Source: an uncultured Verrucomicrobiota bacterium (GTDB lineage: Bacteria > Verrucomicrobiota > Kiritimatiellia > RFP12 > UBA3636). From it: a DNA stretch of 37,484 nucleotides. This document shows, piece by piece, positions 30,525 through 37,484 of the stretch. The position numbers were made by a program, and so were the translations under genes. The notes under the pieces were generated by a model, which had not been told where the DNA came from, ran no database searches, and was given only the letters and a program-made list of their open reading frames with translations. The stretch's first letter is position 1. The number at the start of each line of letters is the position of its first letter. The stretch spans positions 1-37,484 of the forward strand of contig CAMNCG010000011.1 of the NCBI GenBank assembly GCA_946534105.1. Reading direction: 5' to 3'.

Positions 30525-31525
30525 CGGGCGCCGGGCCGGACGCGCGCGCCGCGACGATCGCCACGGCCGGCGACGCGCGCTATCTCTGGGGTCTCTTCCT
30601 CCTGGTCGCGTCCGCGCGCAAGGCCGGCATGGACGTGCCGTTCCTCGTCGGGACGCGCGGCTTTTCGCCGCGCGATTCGCGCGTGCTCGCGGGGCTTGGC
30701 GGCGTGGAGCAGCTCCCGCTCGACGGTTCGCGCCGTTCGCTCACGTGCCTGAAGTCCGAGGTGATGCTGGCGGCGCGCACCCCGTTCGTCGTTTGGGCCG
30801 ATTCGGACGCATTCTTCACAGGCGACGTTTCGGACATGCTGCTGCCCGGCCGCGAGGGGGAAATCCACTTCCGCCTCCGGGCACCGGACGAAATGCCGTC
30901 CGCGTTTCCGCCGCGCCGGTTCGGCGGCGACGGCCGCGCGGTCCCGCCCGCTGTGCTGGACGCCTGGCGCGCCGACGTGCGCGCCGTCGCGGGTTCGGCG
31001 CGCGAGGCGCCCCGCTACGCGACGACCGGATCCGGATGCTTCCTTGCGCTTTCGCTCGCGCGGCACCGTCCGTTTCTCGAAATCTGGGACGCGCTCCAGA
31101 AGAGGGTCCTGCCGGACCGCGACGTCGGCGTCGTGGACCGCTCGCTCGCGCACTACCACCAGCTCGACGAAAGCACGCTCAACGCCTGCCTGCAGTTCGT
31201 CCCGGACGCCCCGCGGGTGCAGGATGTCTTCCGCATGGACAAGGACCGCGAACGCCTCTTCGTGCATTTCATCGCGCGCCCCAAGCCCTGGGAGGGCTGG
31301 ACGCGCCGCGCGCTGCGCTTTTTCGGCGCGTACGTTTCGGTCGTGGAGTGGGCGGAGGCGTCGGGGCTGGAGCTTCCGGGCCCGGTGCCACCCTGCCTGC
31401 GGCGCCCGTTTGAACGCCGGGCGCGCCTGCTTGCGCCCTGGACGGAGCTTCGGCCCAAGCTCGCGCGCCGCCTCGGCGCCGCCTTCCCGGTTCGGCCGCG
31501 CCCGCAGAAGGGGGGCTCGCCGTGA
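30521..31525 (+). CDS. Putative GT-A type glycosyltransferase
   Basis: A 334-residue cytoplasmic protein. ATIATAGDARYLWGLFLLVASARKAG near the start resembles the opening of GT8-like nucleotide-diphospho-sugar transferases, and FVVWADSDAFF supplies a D-x-D metal motif at about residues 93-97. Late conserved-looking parts include DESTLNACLQFV and LFVHFIARPKPWEGW, typical of the acceptor side of GT8 enzymes. The C terminus is Arg/Pro-rich. Overlaps on both sides (ATGA and GTGA) show it is part of the tightly packed polysaccharide block. Donor and acceptor are unknown. Confidence 0.72.
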   Translation: MTGAGPDARAATIATAGDARYLWGLFLLVASARKAGMDVPFLVGTRGFSPRDSRVLAGLGGVEQLPLDGSRRSLTCLKSEVMLAARTPFVVWADSDAFFTGDVSDMLLPGREGEIHFRLRAPDEMPSAFPPRRFGGDGRAVPPAVLDAWRADVRAVAGSAREAPRYATTGSGCFLALSLARHRPFLEIWDALQKRVLPDRDVGVVDRSLAHYHQLDESTLNACLQFVPDAPRVQDVFRMDKDRERLFVHFIARPKPWEGWTRRALRFFGAYVSVVEWAEASGLELPGPVPPCLRRPFERRARLLAPWTELRPKLARRLGAAFPVRPRPQKGGSP

Positions 31526-32502
31526 GGGAACTCCTCCGCCGGGTCAAGCGCGCGGTCGAGGCGCGGGCGCTGCGCCGCCGCGTCCTGCGCGACGCGCGCC
31601 GCGCCTTCCGCTACGACCGCGAGCGCTTCGAGCGCCATGCCGGCGCGCTGCACCTTTCGCGCCGCGCCGGCGCGGCCGCGCAGATCGCCATGGGCGCCCA
31701 CGTTCTCGAAAAAGGACTCACCATGCCGCGCCGCCGCCTCCCCTTCGGCGAAAAGGCCGCGCTCCATCTCGCCCGTCTCGTGGAAGCTTTCGAGCGGCGC
31801 TTCGGCGGCGACGACCCGCAGGCGCGGCACGCCGTCGGCGTCCTGCGGCAGTGGCGCGCCGTTCACGCGGACGCGGGCGTCGCGACGCCGCGCGTCGACG
31901 CCTTCCTCGCCGCCCGACCCGACATCCCGGCCGCGCCGCAGCCCCACGTGACGCGCGCGGACTTCTTCGCCGCGAAGGACGCCCCGTTCGCGGAGTTCGC
32001 CGCGTCGCGCCACGTCGTGCGGCACTTCGCCGGCCCCGCGCCGCGCGACCGCCTCGACGCCGCGCTGCGCCTCGCCCCGCTCGCCCCAAGCGCCTGCAAC
32101 CGCCAGCACGCGCGCGTCCGCGTCGTGGAGGACGCGGAGACGATCCGCGCCGTTCTCGCCATGCAGGGCGGAACGCGCGGGTTCGGCGACGACGTCGGGA
32201 CGCTTCTCGTGGTGACCGCCGACCTTTCCTGCGTGCGCTGGGGATGGGAGCGGCACGACGTCTGGACGAACGGTGGCCTGTTCGCGATGAACCTCTGCTA
32301 CGCGCTGCACCACAACGCGCTGGCGCACTGCATCCTGCACTGGTCCGTGCCGCCTTCCGCGGACCGCGCGGCGCGCGCCCTGCTGGCGCTTCCCGAATCG
32401 GAGGAAATCGTGCTGCTGATCGCCTGCGGCGAGCCGCCGGAGGAGTTTGACGTCGCCTCCTCGCCGCGCCTGCCGCCGGACCTCGTCGCCCCGCGTCCCT
32501 GA
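31522..32502 (+). CDS. Nitroreductase-family flavoprotein within the polysaccharide operon
   Basis: A 326-residue protein. The C-terminal two thirds (from about residue 160) match the nitroreductase fold: SRHVVRHFAGP, then RLAPLAPSACNRQHARVRVV, and the later CYALHHNALAHCILHWSVP and EEIVLLIACGEPPEE. The first 150 residues are an extra basic, helical domain with LSRRAGAAAQIAMGAHVLEKGL. The usual role is FMN-dependent reduction. In a polysaccharide locus it might modify a sugar or a pyruvyl/amino substituent, but nothing here shows the substrate. Start GTG at 31522 overlaps the upstream stop (GTGA). Confidence 0.78.
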   Translation: MRELLRRVKRAVEARALRRRVLRDARRAFRYDRERFERHAGALHLSRRAGAAAQIAMGAHVLEKGLTMPRRRLPFGEKAALHLARLVEAFERRFGGDDPQARHAVGVLRQWRAVHADAGVATPRVDAFLAARPDIPAAPQPHVTRADFFAAKDAPFAEFAASRHVVRHFAGPAPRDRLDAALRLAPLAPSACNRQHARVRVVEDAETIRAVLAMQGGTRGFGDDVGTLLVVTADLSCVRWGWERHDVWTNGGLFAMNLCYALHHNALAHCILHWSVPPSADRAARALLALPESEEIVLLIACGEPPEEFDVASSPRLPPDLVAPRP

Positions 32503-32517
32503 CGGAGACTCCCCGCG

Positions 32518-33927
32518 GTGAAACTCGACTTCCGGCGAAACGTGAAGCGCAACATGCTCGCGAACGCGGGGAACTCCGCGGCGCGGCTCGTGCTTCCGTT
32601 TCTCAACCGGACGCTGTTTCTCTGGCTGCTCGGCCCGGCGTATCTGGGCCTCAACGGGCTCTTCGGTTCGGTCCTCGGCGTCCTCATGCTCGCCGAACTC
32701 GGCTTCGGCCAGGCCGTCGTCTACTCGATGTACAAGCCGGTGGCGGACGACGACCGGGCGCTCCTGTGCGCGTATTTGAAGTTCTACCGCACCGTCTACC
32801 GCTGCGTCGGCGCCGCGATTTTCGCCGTCGGCCTCTGCCTGCTGCCGTTCATCGGACGGCTCGTCCACGGCGACGTCCCGGCGGACGTCGACCTGCGGCT
32901 CCTCTTCCTGATCCACCTGGTCAACACGGCGGCCAGCTATTTCCTCTTTGCCTACCGCGGCGTCGTTCTGGGCGCCCACCACCGCAACGACGTCATCACG
33001 AACATCCGCACCGCAGTGTCGGTGGCGCAGTACGCCGCCGTGTTCGCGATCCTCGCCCTTACGCGCAACTACTACCACTACGTGCTCGCGACCGTCGCGT
33101 TCACGGTCGTGCAGAACGTGCTGCTGTTCGCCGCTTCGCGCCGGCTCTTTCCCGACGTCGAGCCGCGCGGCGTCCTTCCGGACGACAAGCGCCGGCAGGT
33201 GCTTTCCGACGTGAAGTCCATTTTCCTGCACAAGGTCGGCGGCGTGATCACGGGGCAGTCCGACAATCTGGTCGTCTCCGCGTTCCTGGGGCTCGTGGCC
33301 GTCGCGGCGTACGGGAACTACTACTACGTCGTGACGTCCGTCGCCGCGCTCGCGGCGGTGATTCACCAGTCGCTCGGCGGCGGATTCGGCAACAAGATCC
33401 ACACGGAGTCGAAGGAGGCGAATTTCCGGCTGTTCATGAAGATGGCCCGGCTCTCGCTTGCCTTCGTGGCTGGTTCGGCGGTGTGCATGGCGGCGCTCTA
33501 CCAGCCGTTCATCCGGATCTGGACGAAAGGCGATCCGGAACTCGTGCGGCACGCCCTCACTCCGGCGCTCATGGTGCTGTACTTCTACGTCCACGAATCG
33601 CGGCAGGTGCTGCTGACGTTCAAGGGCGCGGCGGGGCTGTGGCGCCAGGACCGCTGGAAGCCGATCATCGCGGGCGGCGTGAACCTCGCCACGAACCTCC
33701 TCTTCGTCATCCTCCTGCCCGACGCCTACAAACTCGACGGCGTGATCTTTTCGACGATCCTGGGCTTCGCGCTGATCCAGATTCCGTGGGAAAGCGCCGT
33801 CGTCTTCCGCAACTTCTTCGGACGCGCGGAAGCGCGCGCCTACTGGCGGCAGCAGTCCGTCTTCGCGGTCGCGACGGCCGCGCTGTGCGCCGCCGCCTTC
33901 GCCGCGTCGGCCTCGCTCCCGTGGTAG
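32518..33927 (+). CDS. Wzx-like polysaccharide flippase (MOP superfamily)
   Basis: A 469-residue membrane protein with about 12 predicted helices. It starts FRRNVKRNMLANAGNSAARLVLPFLNRTLFLWLLGPAYLGLNGLFGSVLGVL, matching the N-terminal helices of oligosaccharide flippases, and has repeated MOP-type bundles (DVKSIFLHKVGGVITGQSDNLVVSAFLGLVAVAAYGNYY). It would flip undecaprenyl-linked repeat units to the periplasm. Start GTG at 32518 follows GGAG by about 10 nt. The last 88 bp overlap, tail to tail, the acyltransferase gene on the other strand. Confidence 0.88.
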   Translation: MKLDFRRNVKRNMLANAGNSAARLVLPFLNRTLFLWLLGPAYLGLNGLFGSVLGVLMLAELGFGQAVVYSMYKPVADDDRALLCAYLKFYRTVYRCVGAAIFAVGLCLLPFIGRLVHGDVPADVDLRLLFLIHLVNTAASYFLFAYRGVVLGAHHRNDVITNIRTAVSVAQYAAVFAILALTRNYYHYVLATVAFTVVQNVLLFAASRRLFPDVEPRGVLPDDKRRQVLSDVKSIFLHKVGGVITGQSDNLVVSAFLGLVAVAAYGNYYYVVTSVAALAAVIHQSLGGGFGNKIHTESKEANFRLFMKMARLSLAFVAGSAVCMAALYQPFIRIWTKGDPELVRHALTPALMVLYFYVHESRQVLLTFKGAAGLWRQDRWKPIIAGGVNLATNLLFVILLPDAYKLDGVIFSTILGFALIQIPWESAVVFRNFFGRAEARAYWRQQSVFAVATAALCAAAFAASASLPW

Positions 33928-34985
33928 GGGAGAGCGCCTTCGGCCAGTCGGAAGAGGTGTGCGCGGAGGCTTTCAAGCGTCCACGCCGCCGCGAGCGCGC
34001 ACACCGCCGCGAGCGCGGTTTTCCACACGAACTGCCAAGGGGTGGCGACAACGACGCGGGAAAGTCCCGGTCTCCAGAATGCCCGCCAGAAAACCGGGTG
34101 CACGAGCCAGAGGTAGATGCCGAGCGACGCCCCCGAGAGTGAGGAGAGCGCCTTTCGTGCGAAGGAGCCCGGATCGCGGACGTTGCGGCACAGGCCGAAG
34201 ACGGCGAGGGCCACGGCGACCGTCGCCGGCGAGGTGTACGGCGTCACGTCGAGGCCGCCGGACCACGCGCCGGCGGCACCGGGCAGGAGGCGCTTGCCGA
34301 GCGAGGGCAGGAGGTACGCGTGCGAAGCGGCGATCGCAACCGCCGCGCAAGGCACCGGTCGCGGCGGCGCCGCGACGTGGAGCCGCCAGTAGGCGCCGGC
34401 AAGGTACATGACGAGCATCCACGCAAAGCCGTAGCCGTGTTTCAGGACGAACGGGTCGCCCGGAAACAGCACCGAGGAAACGCCCGCCGCGAGCGCGAGC
34501 GTCGCGAGCGACTTGCGGAAGACGGCGGCGTCCGTGGCCCGCGCGCCCGCGTTCAGCAGCGGCATGAGGCAGCATAGCGCGAAATAGGCGGTGACGTACC
34601 AGTATTCGCCCGTCACCACGGGAAACGCCGCGCGCAGCCAGTCCGACGCTTCCGTTTCCGCGCCGGCGGCGCGGCACAGCGCCGTGCCCGCCAGGCCGAT
34701 CGCGACGGTCTGAAGCCACGGGCGCAGGACCCGGCCCGCCGTTTTCCGGGACGTGACGCAGAGGTATCCCGTTGCGAGTGCGAACATGTCCACGCAGGCG
34801 TAGACGAGCCCGTGGAGCCCGTAGCGAAGTTCGCGCAGGGCGAATCCAGGCGTTTCCGGCATGGACACGCCGCAGTCCACAACGTGGTGGACCACCACGA
34901 AAACGACGGCGAGCGCCTTGAAGAGGTCGATCCCGGCGTCCCGGTGGCGTCCGTCCGCCTGGCGATGCGTCGCTTCCCGGTCCAT
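33840..34985 (-). CDS. Acyltransferase 3 family membrane protein (O-acetyltransferase-like)
   Basis: A 381-residue membrane protein, probably O-acylating the polysaccharide. The N terminus RDAGIDLFKALAVVFVVVHHVV carries the family's conserved Arg/Asp and the His pair at 33-34 in helix 1. About ten helices follow, including GLVYACVDMFALATGYLC, VTGEYWYVTAYFALCCLMPLL and LGIYLWLVHPVFW. The frame is open further upstream; the ATG at 34985 is preferred because it is preceded by GGGGAGG at good spacing and lies 4 nt after the stop of the glycosyltransferase gene. The C-terminal tail is encoded within the overlap with the flippase gene. Confidence 0.87.
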   Translation of the reverse strand: MDREATHRQADGRHRDAGIDLFKALAVVFVVVHHVVDCGVSMPETPGFALRELRYGLHGLVYACVDMFALATGYLCVTSRKTAGRVLRPWLQTVAIGLAGTALCRAAGAETEASDWLRAAFPVVTGEYWYVTAYFALCCLMPLLNAGARATDAAVFRKSLATLALAAGVSSVLFPGDPFVLKHGYGFAWMLVMYLAGAYWRLHVAAPPRPVPCAAVAIAASHAYLLPSLGKRLLPGAAGAWSGGLDVTPYTSPATVAVALAVFGLCRNVRDPGSFARKALSSLSGASLGIYLWLVHPVFWRAFWRPGLSRVVVATPWQFVWKTALAAVCALAAAWTLESLRAHLFRLAEGALPYHGSEADAAKAAAHSAAVATAKTDCCRQ

Positions 34986-34989
34986 GCCG

Positions 34990-37314
34990 TCACGCCTCCC
35001 CGAGAATGCGGCCGAGGACTGCGCGCTGGCGCGCGAGGTAGGCCTCGCGCGAAAAGACTGCGGCCCGCGCGGCGCAGCGCCGCCGCTTTTCCGCGAGAAA
35101 GGCGGCGTCGGTAGCGAGCCGCGCGAGAATCCGCGCGGCGTCATCCGGCGTACCGAACGAAAGGTCCGGATCGGCCGTCACTTCCCGCGCCCCGCCGGCG
35201 TCGGGAACGACCGGGACGAGACCGGCCTTGAGGTATTCCGTGATGGAAATGCCGAACGCCTCCGTGCGCAGGACGTGGACCGCGAACGACCCGGACGCGA
35301 GGAAACCGGCCTTTTCCCCGCCGAATTTTTCGCCGACGAGCGACATCCACGGTTTTTCCGCGACCAGCGCGCCGAGCTTTTCCTTGAACGCGCCTTCGTC
35401 CAGCTTTCCGGCGATGCGGAGCGAGAGCGGCTTTCCGGATATCCGCCGCGCCTCCTCGACGATTCCGGCGATCTTGTCCACTCCCTTGGCCGGCGAGACG
35501 CGTCCGATGTAGAGGACGGAAAACGGGTCCCGGGGCGGGGCGTCGCCGCCTCGTGGCGGCTCGAAGATGGTGGGGGGGTAGAAGACTTCGCCCGCAAAGC
35601 GGCCGTAGAATCCGGAAAGAAGCGATTCGACGTAGTGCGAGTTCGGATAGACATGTTCGGCGGGGTCGCGGATGATGGTGGCCTTGGACCGCATGCCGAG
35701 GAGCGGCCGCAGCAGGGAGTCGAACGCGATCCGCCGCAGCCTCGCCGCCACTGGCACCTTCGTTCCGTTCCCGGAGGCGTAGGCGGCAAAGTCCGGGTCC
35801 CCGAGGTCGGTCGTGATGAGAAAATGGTGCGCCGGCCGGCCGAAGTCCATCACGTTCGCCATCGAGATGCTGACGTCGGCGTCCTTCGCGAGCCGGCGGA
35901 GCCGGCGGAAGCGCCGCAGGGAGAGCCAGGGCCCGTTGCTCGTGGCCCGGAAGCCCGCCGGCATCGCCTTCACGACGCGCAGCCTCGAAAGGTCGAGGGG
36001 CACGCCCATCGTCGCGACGGCGCGCTCGAAGTGTTCCGTCCAGTCGAGGGCGAGCGTGACGTCGCACGTCTTCTGCAGTTCGGCGGCGAACGCGAGCGGG
36101 AGCCATTCGCCGCCCCCCAGCGTGAACCCGAAGTAGCGGTAGTAGATGAGGACGCGTTTGCGCTTCGGCGGCGTCGCCGGCGCGGCGTTTCGGGGCGCCC
36201 AGCCGCGCTTTTTTTCCGCGAGCGCGAAATAGGCGCGGAAAAACCGCTCGCAGAGACCGGAGGCGGCGGGGCGTTCCGCGAAGGCGAGCGCCGCGCGGCA
36301 GGCGGCGCGCTTGGCGGGCGGCAGGGTTTTCGCAAGGAGCCGGAACCCGTCCGAGGACCGTCCTTCGAGGGCCGTGCGGAGCGTCGTCCGCCGCTTTTCG
36401 CGCGGGATCGTCCGGACGGCGTCCGGCGAAAACCAGAAGTAGAAGACGCGGGAAATCCACTGCTTCGCCCAGCATTCCGCGACGCGGCGGTCGAAACCGG
36501 GCCGGGCCGCCTCCCGCGCCGCGAACGAGAACAGCGAACGGCAGATGACGGCCCAGTCTCCGAGGAAGTACCCGTGCCCCCGCGCCGAGGAACCGACGGC
36601 GCCGGGCCGCAACCGGTAGACGTAGAAAGGCTCGTGAACCGGCACCACCGTGCGCGCGAGAAACAGGGCGCGGGGGGAGAATTCGCTGTCCTGGCGGCGG
36701 AGTCCGGGCACGCACCGCAGTCCGTTTTCGGTCAGGAATTCCCGCCGGAACGCCGTCATTTGGAGCATCGGGCAGGGGTGCCCGAGGTGCCGCGCCGAGA
36801 GGAGCGTCGCCTCGGGGCCGGAAAGCGCGGAGGAAACGTCCGGCGGATAGTTGTCGCGCAGTTCGGTCTGCGTTCCGGTCGCGCCGTCGATCACGCGGAT
36901 GGCACCCTGATAGAGATCCGCGCCGGGGCGGGCGGAAATGGCGGCGTGGAGGCGCTCGAGCGAACCCTCGGCGAGCGTGTCGTCGCCGTCGAGAAAGAGG
37001 ACGTATTCTCCGCGCGCCTCTTCGATTCCCCGGTTGCGCGGCACGGAGCAGGAGCCCGTGCGCGGCCCCGTGAGGACGCGGAAGCGCTGGTCTGCGGCGG
37101 CGATTTCGCGCACCGCGCGCTCCGTCGCGTCCCTCGACTCCTCCACGAACGCGATGCATTCCCAGTCGGCGAACGCCTGCCCGGCGAGCGACGCGAAGCA
37201 TTCGCGCACGTACTTCTCCACGTCGCAGCACGCCGCGACGACGGAAAAGAACGGCCGCGGACCGTCCCGCTCCGTCGCCGGCTTCCCGGAACCGTTGATC
37301 TCCGAAGTCATCAT
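34990..37314 (-). CDS. Dual glycosyltransferase: GT2 plus GT4 fusion
   Basis: A protein of about 774 residues. An N-terminal GT-A family 2 domain (about 20-260) has FFSVVAACCDVEKYVRECFASL, an NRGIEEARGEYVLFLDGDD segment with the D-x-D motif, and a QDSEFSPRALF acceptor region. A C-terminal GT4 domain (about 390-770) has VLIYYRYFGFTLGGGEWLPL, VLYIGRVSPAKGVDKI and the E-x7-E region in VLRTEAFGISITEYLKAGLVPVV. It would add two sugars in turn. Two adjacent ATGs (37314 and 37311) are possible starts; a sigma70-type promoter ends 7 nt before the first, so the mRNA is probably leaderless. The GT4 linker lacks the 113-bp element found in the other two GT4 genes. It is followed at 4 nt by the acyltransferase gene. 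Confidence 0.92.
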   Translation of the reverse strand: MMTSEINGSGKPATERDGPRPFFSVVAACCDVEKYVRECFASLAGQAFADWECIAFVEESRDATERAVREIAAADQRFRVLTGPRTGSCSVPRNRGIEEARGEYVLFLDGDDTLAEGSLERLHAAISARPGADLYQGAIRVIDGATGTQTELRDNYPPDVSSALSGPEATLLSARHLGHPCPMLQMTAFRREFLTENGLRCVPGLRRQDSEFSPRALFLARTVVPVHEPFYVYRLRPGAVGSSARGHGYFLGDWAVICRSLFSFAAREAARPGFDRRVAECWAKQWISRVFYFWFSPDAVRTIPREKRRTTLRTALEGRSSDGFRLLAKTLPPAKRAACRAALAFAERPAASGLCERFFRAYFALAEKKRGWAPRNAAPATPPKRKRVLIYYRYFGFTLGGGEWLPLAFAAELQKTCDVTLALDWTEHFERAVATMGVPLDLSRLRVVKAMPAGFRATSNGPWLSLRRFRRLRRLAKDADVSISMANVMDFGRPAHHFLITTDLGDPDFAAYASGNGTKVPVAARLRRIAFDSLLRPLLGMRSKATIIRDPAEHVYPNSHYVESLLSGFYGRFAGEVFYPPTIFEPPRGGDAPPRDPFSVLYIGRVSPAKGVDKIAGIVEEARRISGKPLSLRIAGKLDEGAFKEKLGALVAEKPWMSLVGEKFGGEKAGFLASGSFAVHVLRTEAFGISITEYLKAGLVPVVPDAGGAREVTADPDLSFGTPDDAARILARLATDAAFLAEKRRRCAARAAVFSREAYLARQRAVLGRILGEA

Positions 37315-37321
37315 GCGCCGG

Positions 37322-37350
37322 ATTCTACGCCCGCTCCGCCCGCCTTGCAA
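37322..37350 (-). promoter_or_regulatory. Promoter of the GT2-GT4 / acyltransferase pair
   Basis: Minus strand TTGCAA (37345-37350), 17-bp spacer, TAGAAT (37322-37327). The expected start is 7 nt further on, at or next to the ATG at 37314. No ribosome site lies between, which fits a leaderless transcript. Confidence 0.55.
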
Positions 37351-37484
37351 GCGCCCCTCCGCGCCACTCCGCGTTCGCGGCGGGTGTGACCAAACGTTGT
37401 CAGCGCCGACGTCGCGCCCGCCTTGCCCGGCGCACGGGCCGCTCCGCGGCCTTGTCGTGCGCGCCGCGCGCCGTCGCTTCGCTC
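37351..37484. other. Intergenic end of window with a short palindrome
   Basis: No convincing gene in the last 134 bases. A perfect 6-bp inverted repeat with a 3-nt loop (GGCCGC, TCC, GCGGCC) lies at 37437-37451 and is followed by alternating GC-rich sequence. It is not a copy of the 113-bp element. It could be a terminator stem of a gene beyond the edge. Confidence 0.4.

Noticed and set aside
35546-35561. GCCGCC/GGCGGC dyad in the linker of the third GT4 domain
   Set aside because: Located at the equivalent linker but too short and unlike the 113-bp element to count as a copy.

Overview
This 37.5 kb window is GC-rich bacterial DNA with almost no non-coding space. It opens inside the 5' half of a 16S rRNA gene on the minus strand. 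The 16S sequence (for example GGCATGCAAGTCGAACGG just after the universal 5' motif) and the gene content (BspA-type leucine-rich repeats with DUF5648 repeats, and many hybrid kinases) suggest the PVC superphylum, perhaps a Kiritimatiellota or Verrucomicrobiota lineage. That placement is a reading by eye, not a tree. Many genes start with GTG, and many neighbours overlap as ATGA or GTGA.

Layout. (1) 1-1088, minus: 16S rRNA, its boxA-containing leader, and a strong sigma70-type rRNA promoter. The -35 box of that promoter contains the stop codon of rsmI. (2) 1085-4551, minus: rsmI, which acts on 16S rRNA, preceded by a 912-residue secreted LRR/DUF5648 protein that overlaps it by 28 nt. (3) 4648-5166, plus: purE, divergent from the LRR gene. 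(4) 5228-11314, minus: an overlapping four-gene operon for part of a type II secretion or type IV pilus-like machine (GspL-like, GspM-like, secretin GspD, GspF), with no ATPase or pseudopilin gene nearby. (5) 11407-33927, plus: a long run of regulatory and exopolysaccharide genes. (6) 33840-37314, minus: a GT2-GT4 fusion and an acyltransferase, converging on and overlapping the flippase gene.

The plus-strand run mixes two functions. The export and assembly genes are a sugar-phosphate transferase that primes the lipid carrier, several glycosyltransferases, a Wzz-like chain-length protein with a degenerate tyrosine-kinase domain, a Wza-like export lipoprotein, a Wzy-like polymerase/ligase and a Wzx-like flippase. 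The control genes are a REC-PP2C-HATPase regulator, an Hpt protein, a STAS anti-sigma-factor antagonist and two membrane hybrid histidine kinases, one of them fused to an APC-family permease. REC-PP2C-HATPase plus Hpt plus STAS matches the HptB-HsbR-HsbA design of Pseudomonas aeruginosa. A reasonable inference is that the hybrid kinases pass phosphate through Hpt to the REC-phosphatase, which then switches the STAS protein and so controls polysaccharide output.

The most unusual sequence feature is a 113-bp hairpin-rich element found twice (20325-20437 and 25387-25499). It is read in the same frame in both places and sits at the equivalent interdomain linker of two different GT4 glycosyltransferases. 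The copies are about 83% identical without gaps, share a perfect 28-nt left end, and show a compensatory base-pair change in one hairpin. It resembles in principle the protein-coding palindromic elements of Rickettsia, but I do not recognise this family.
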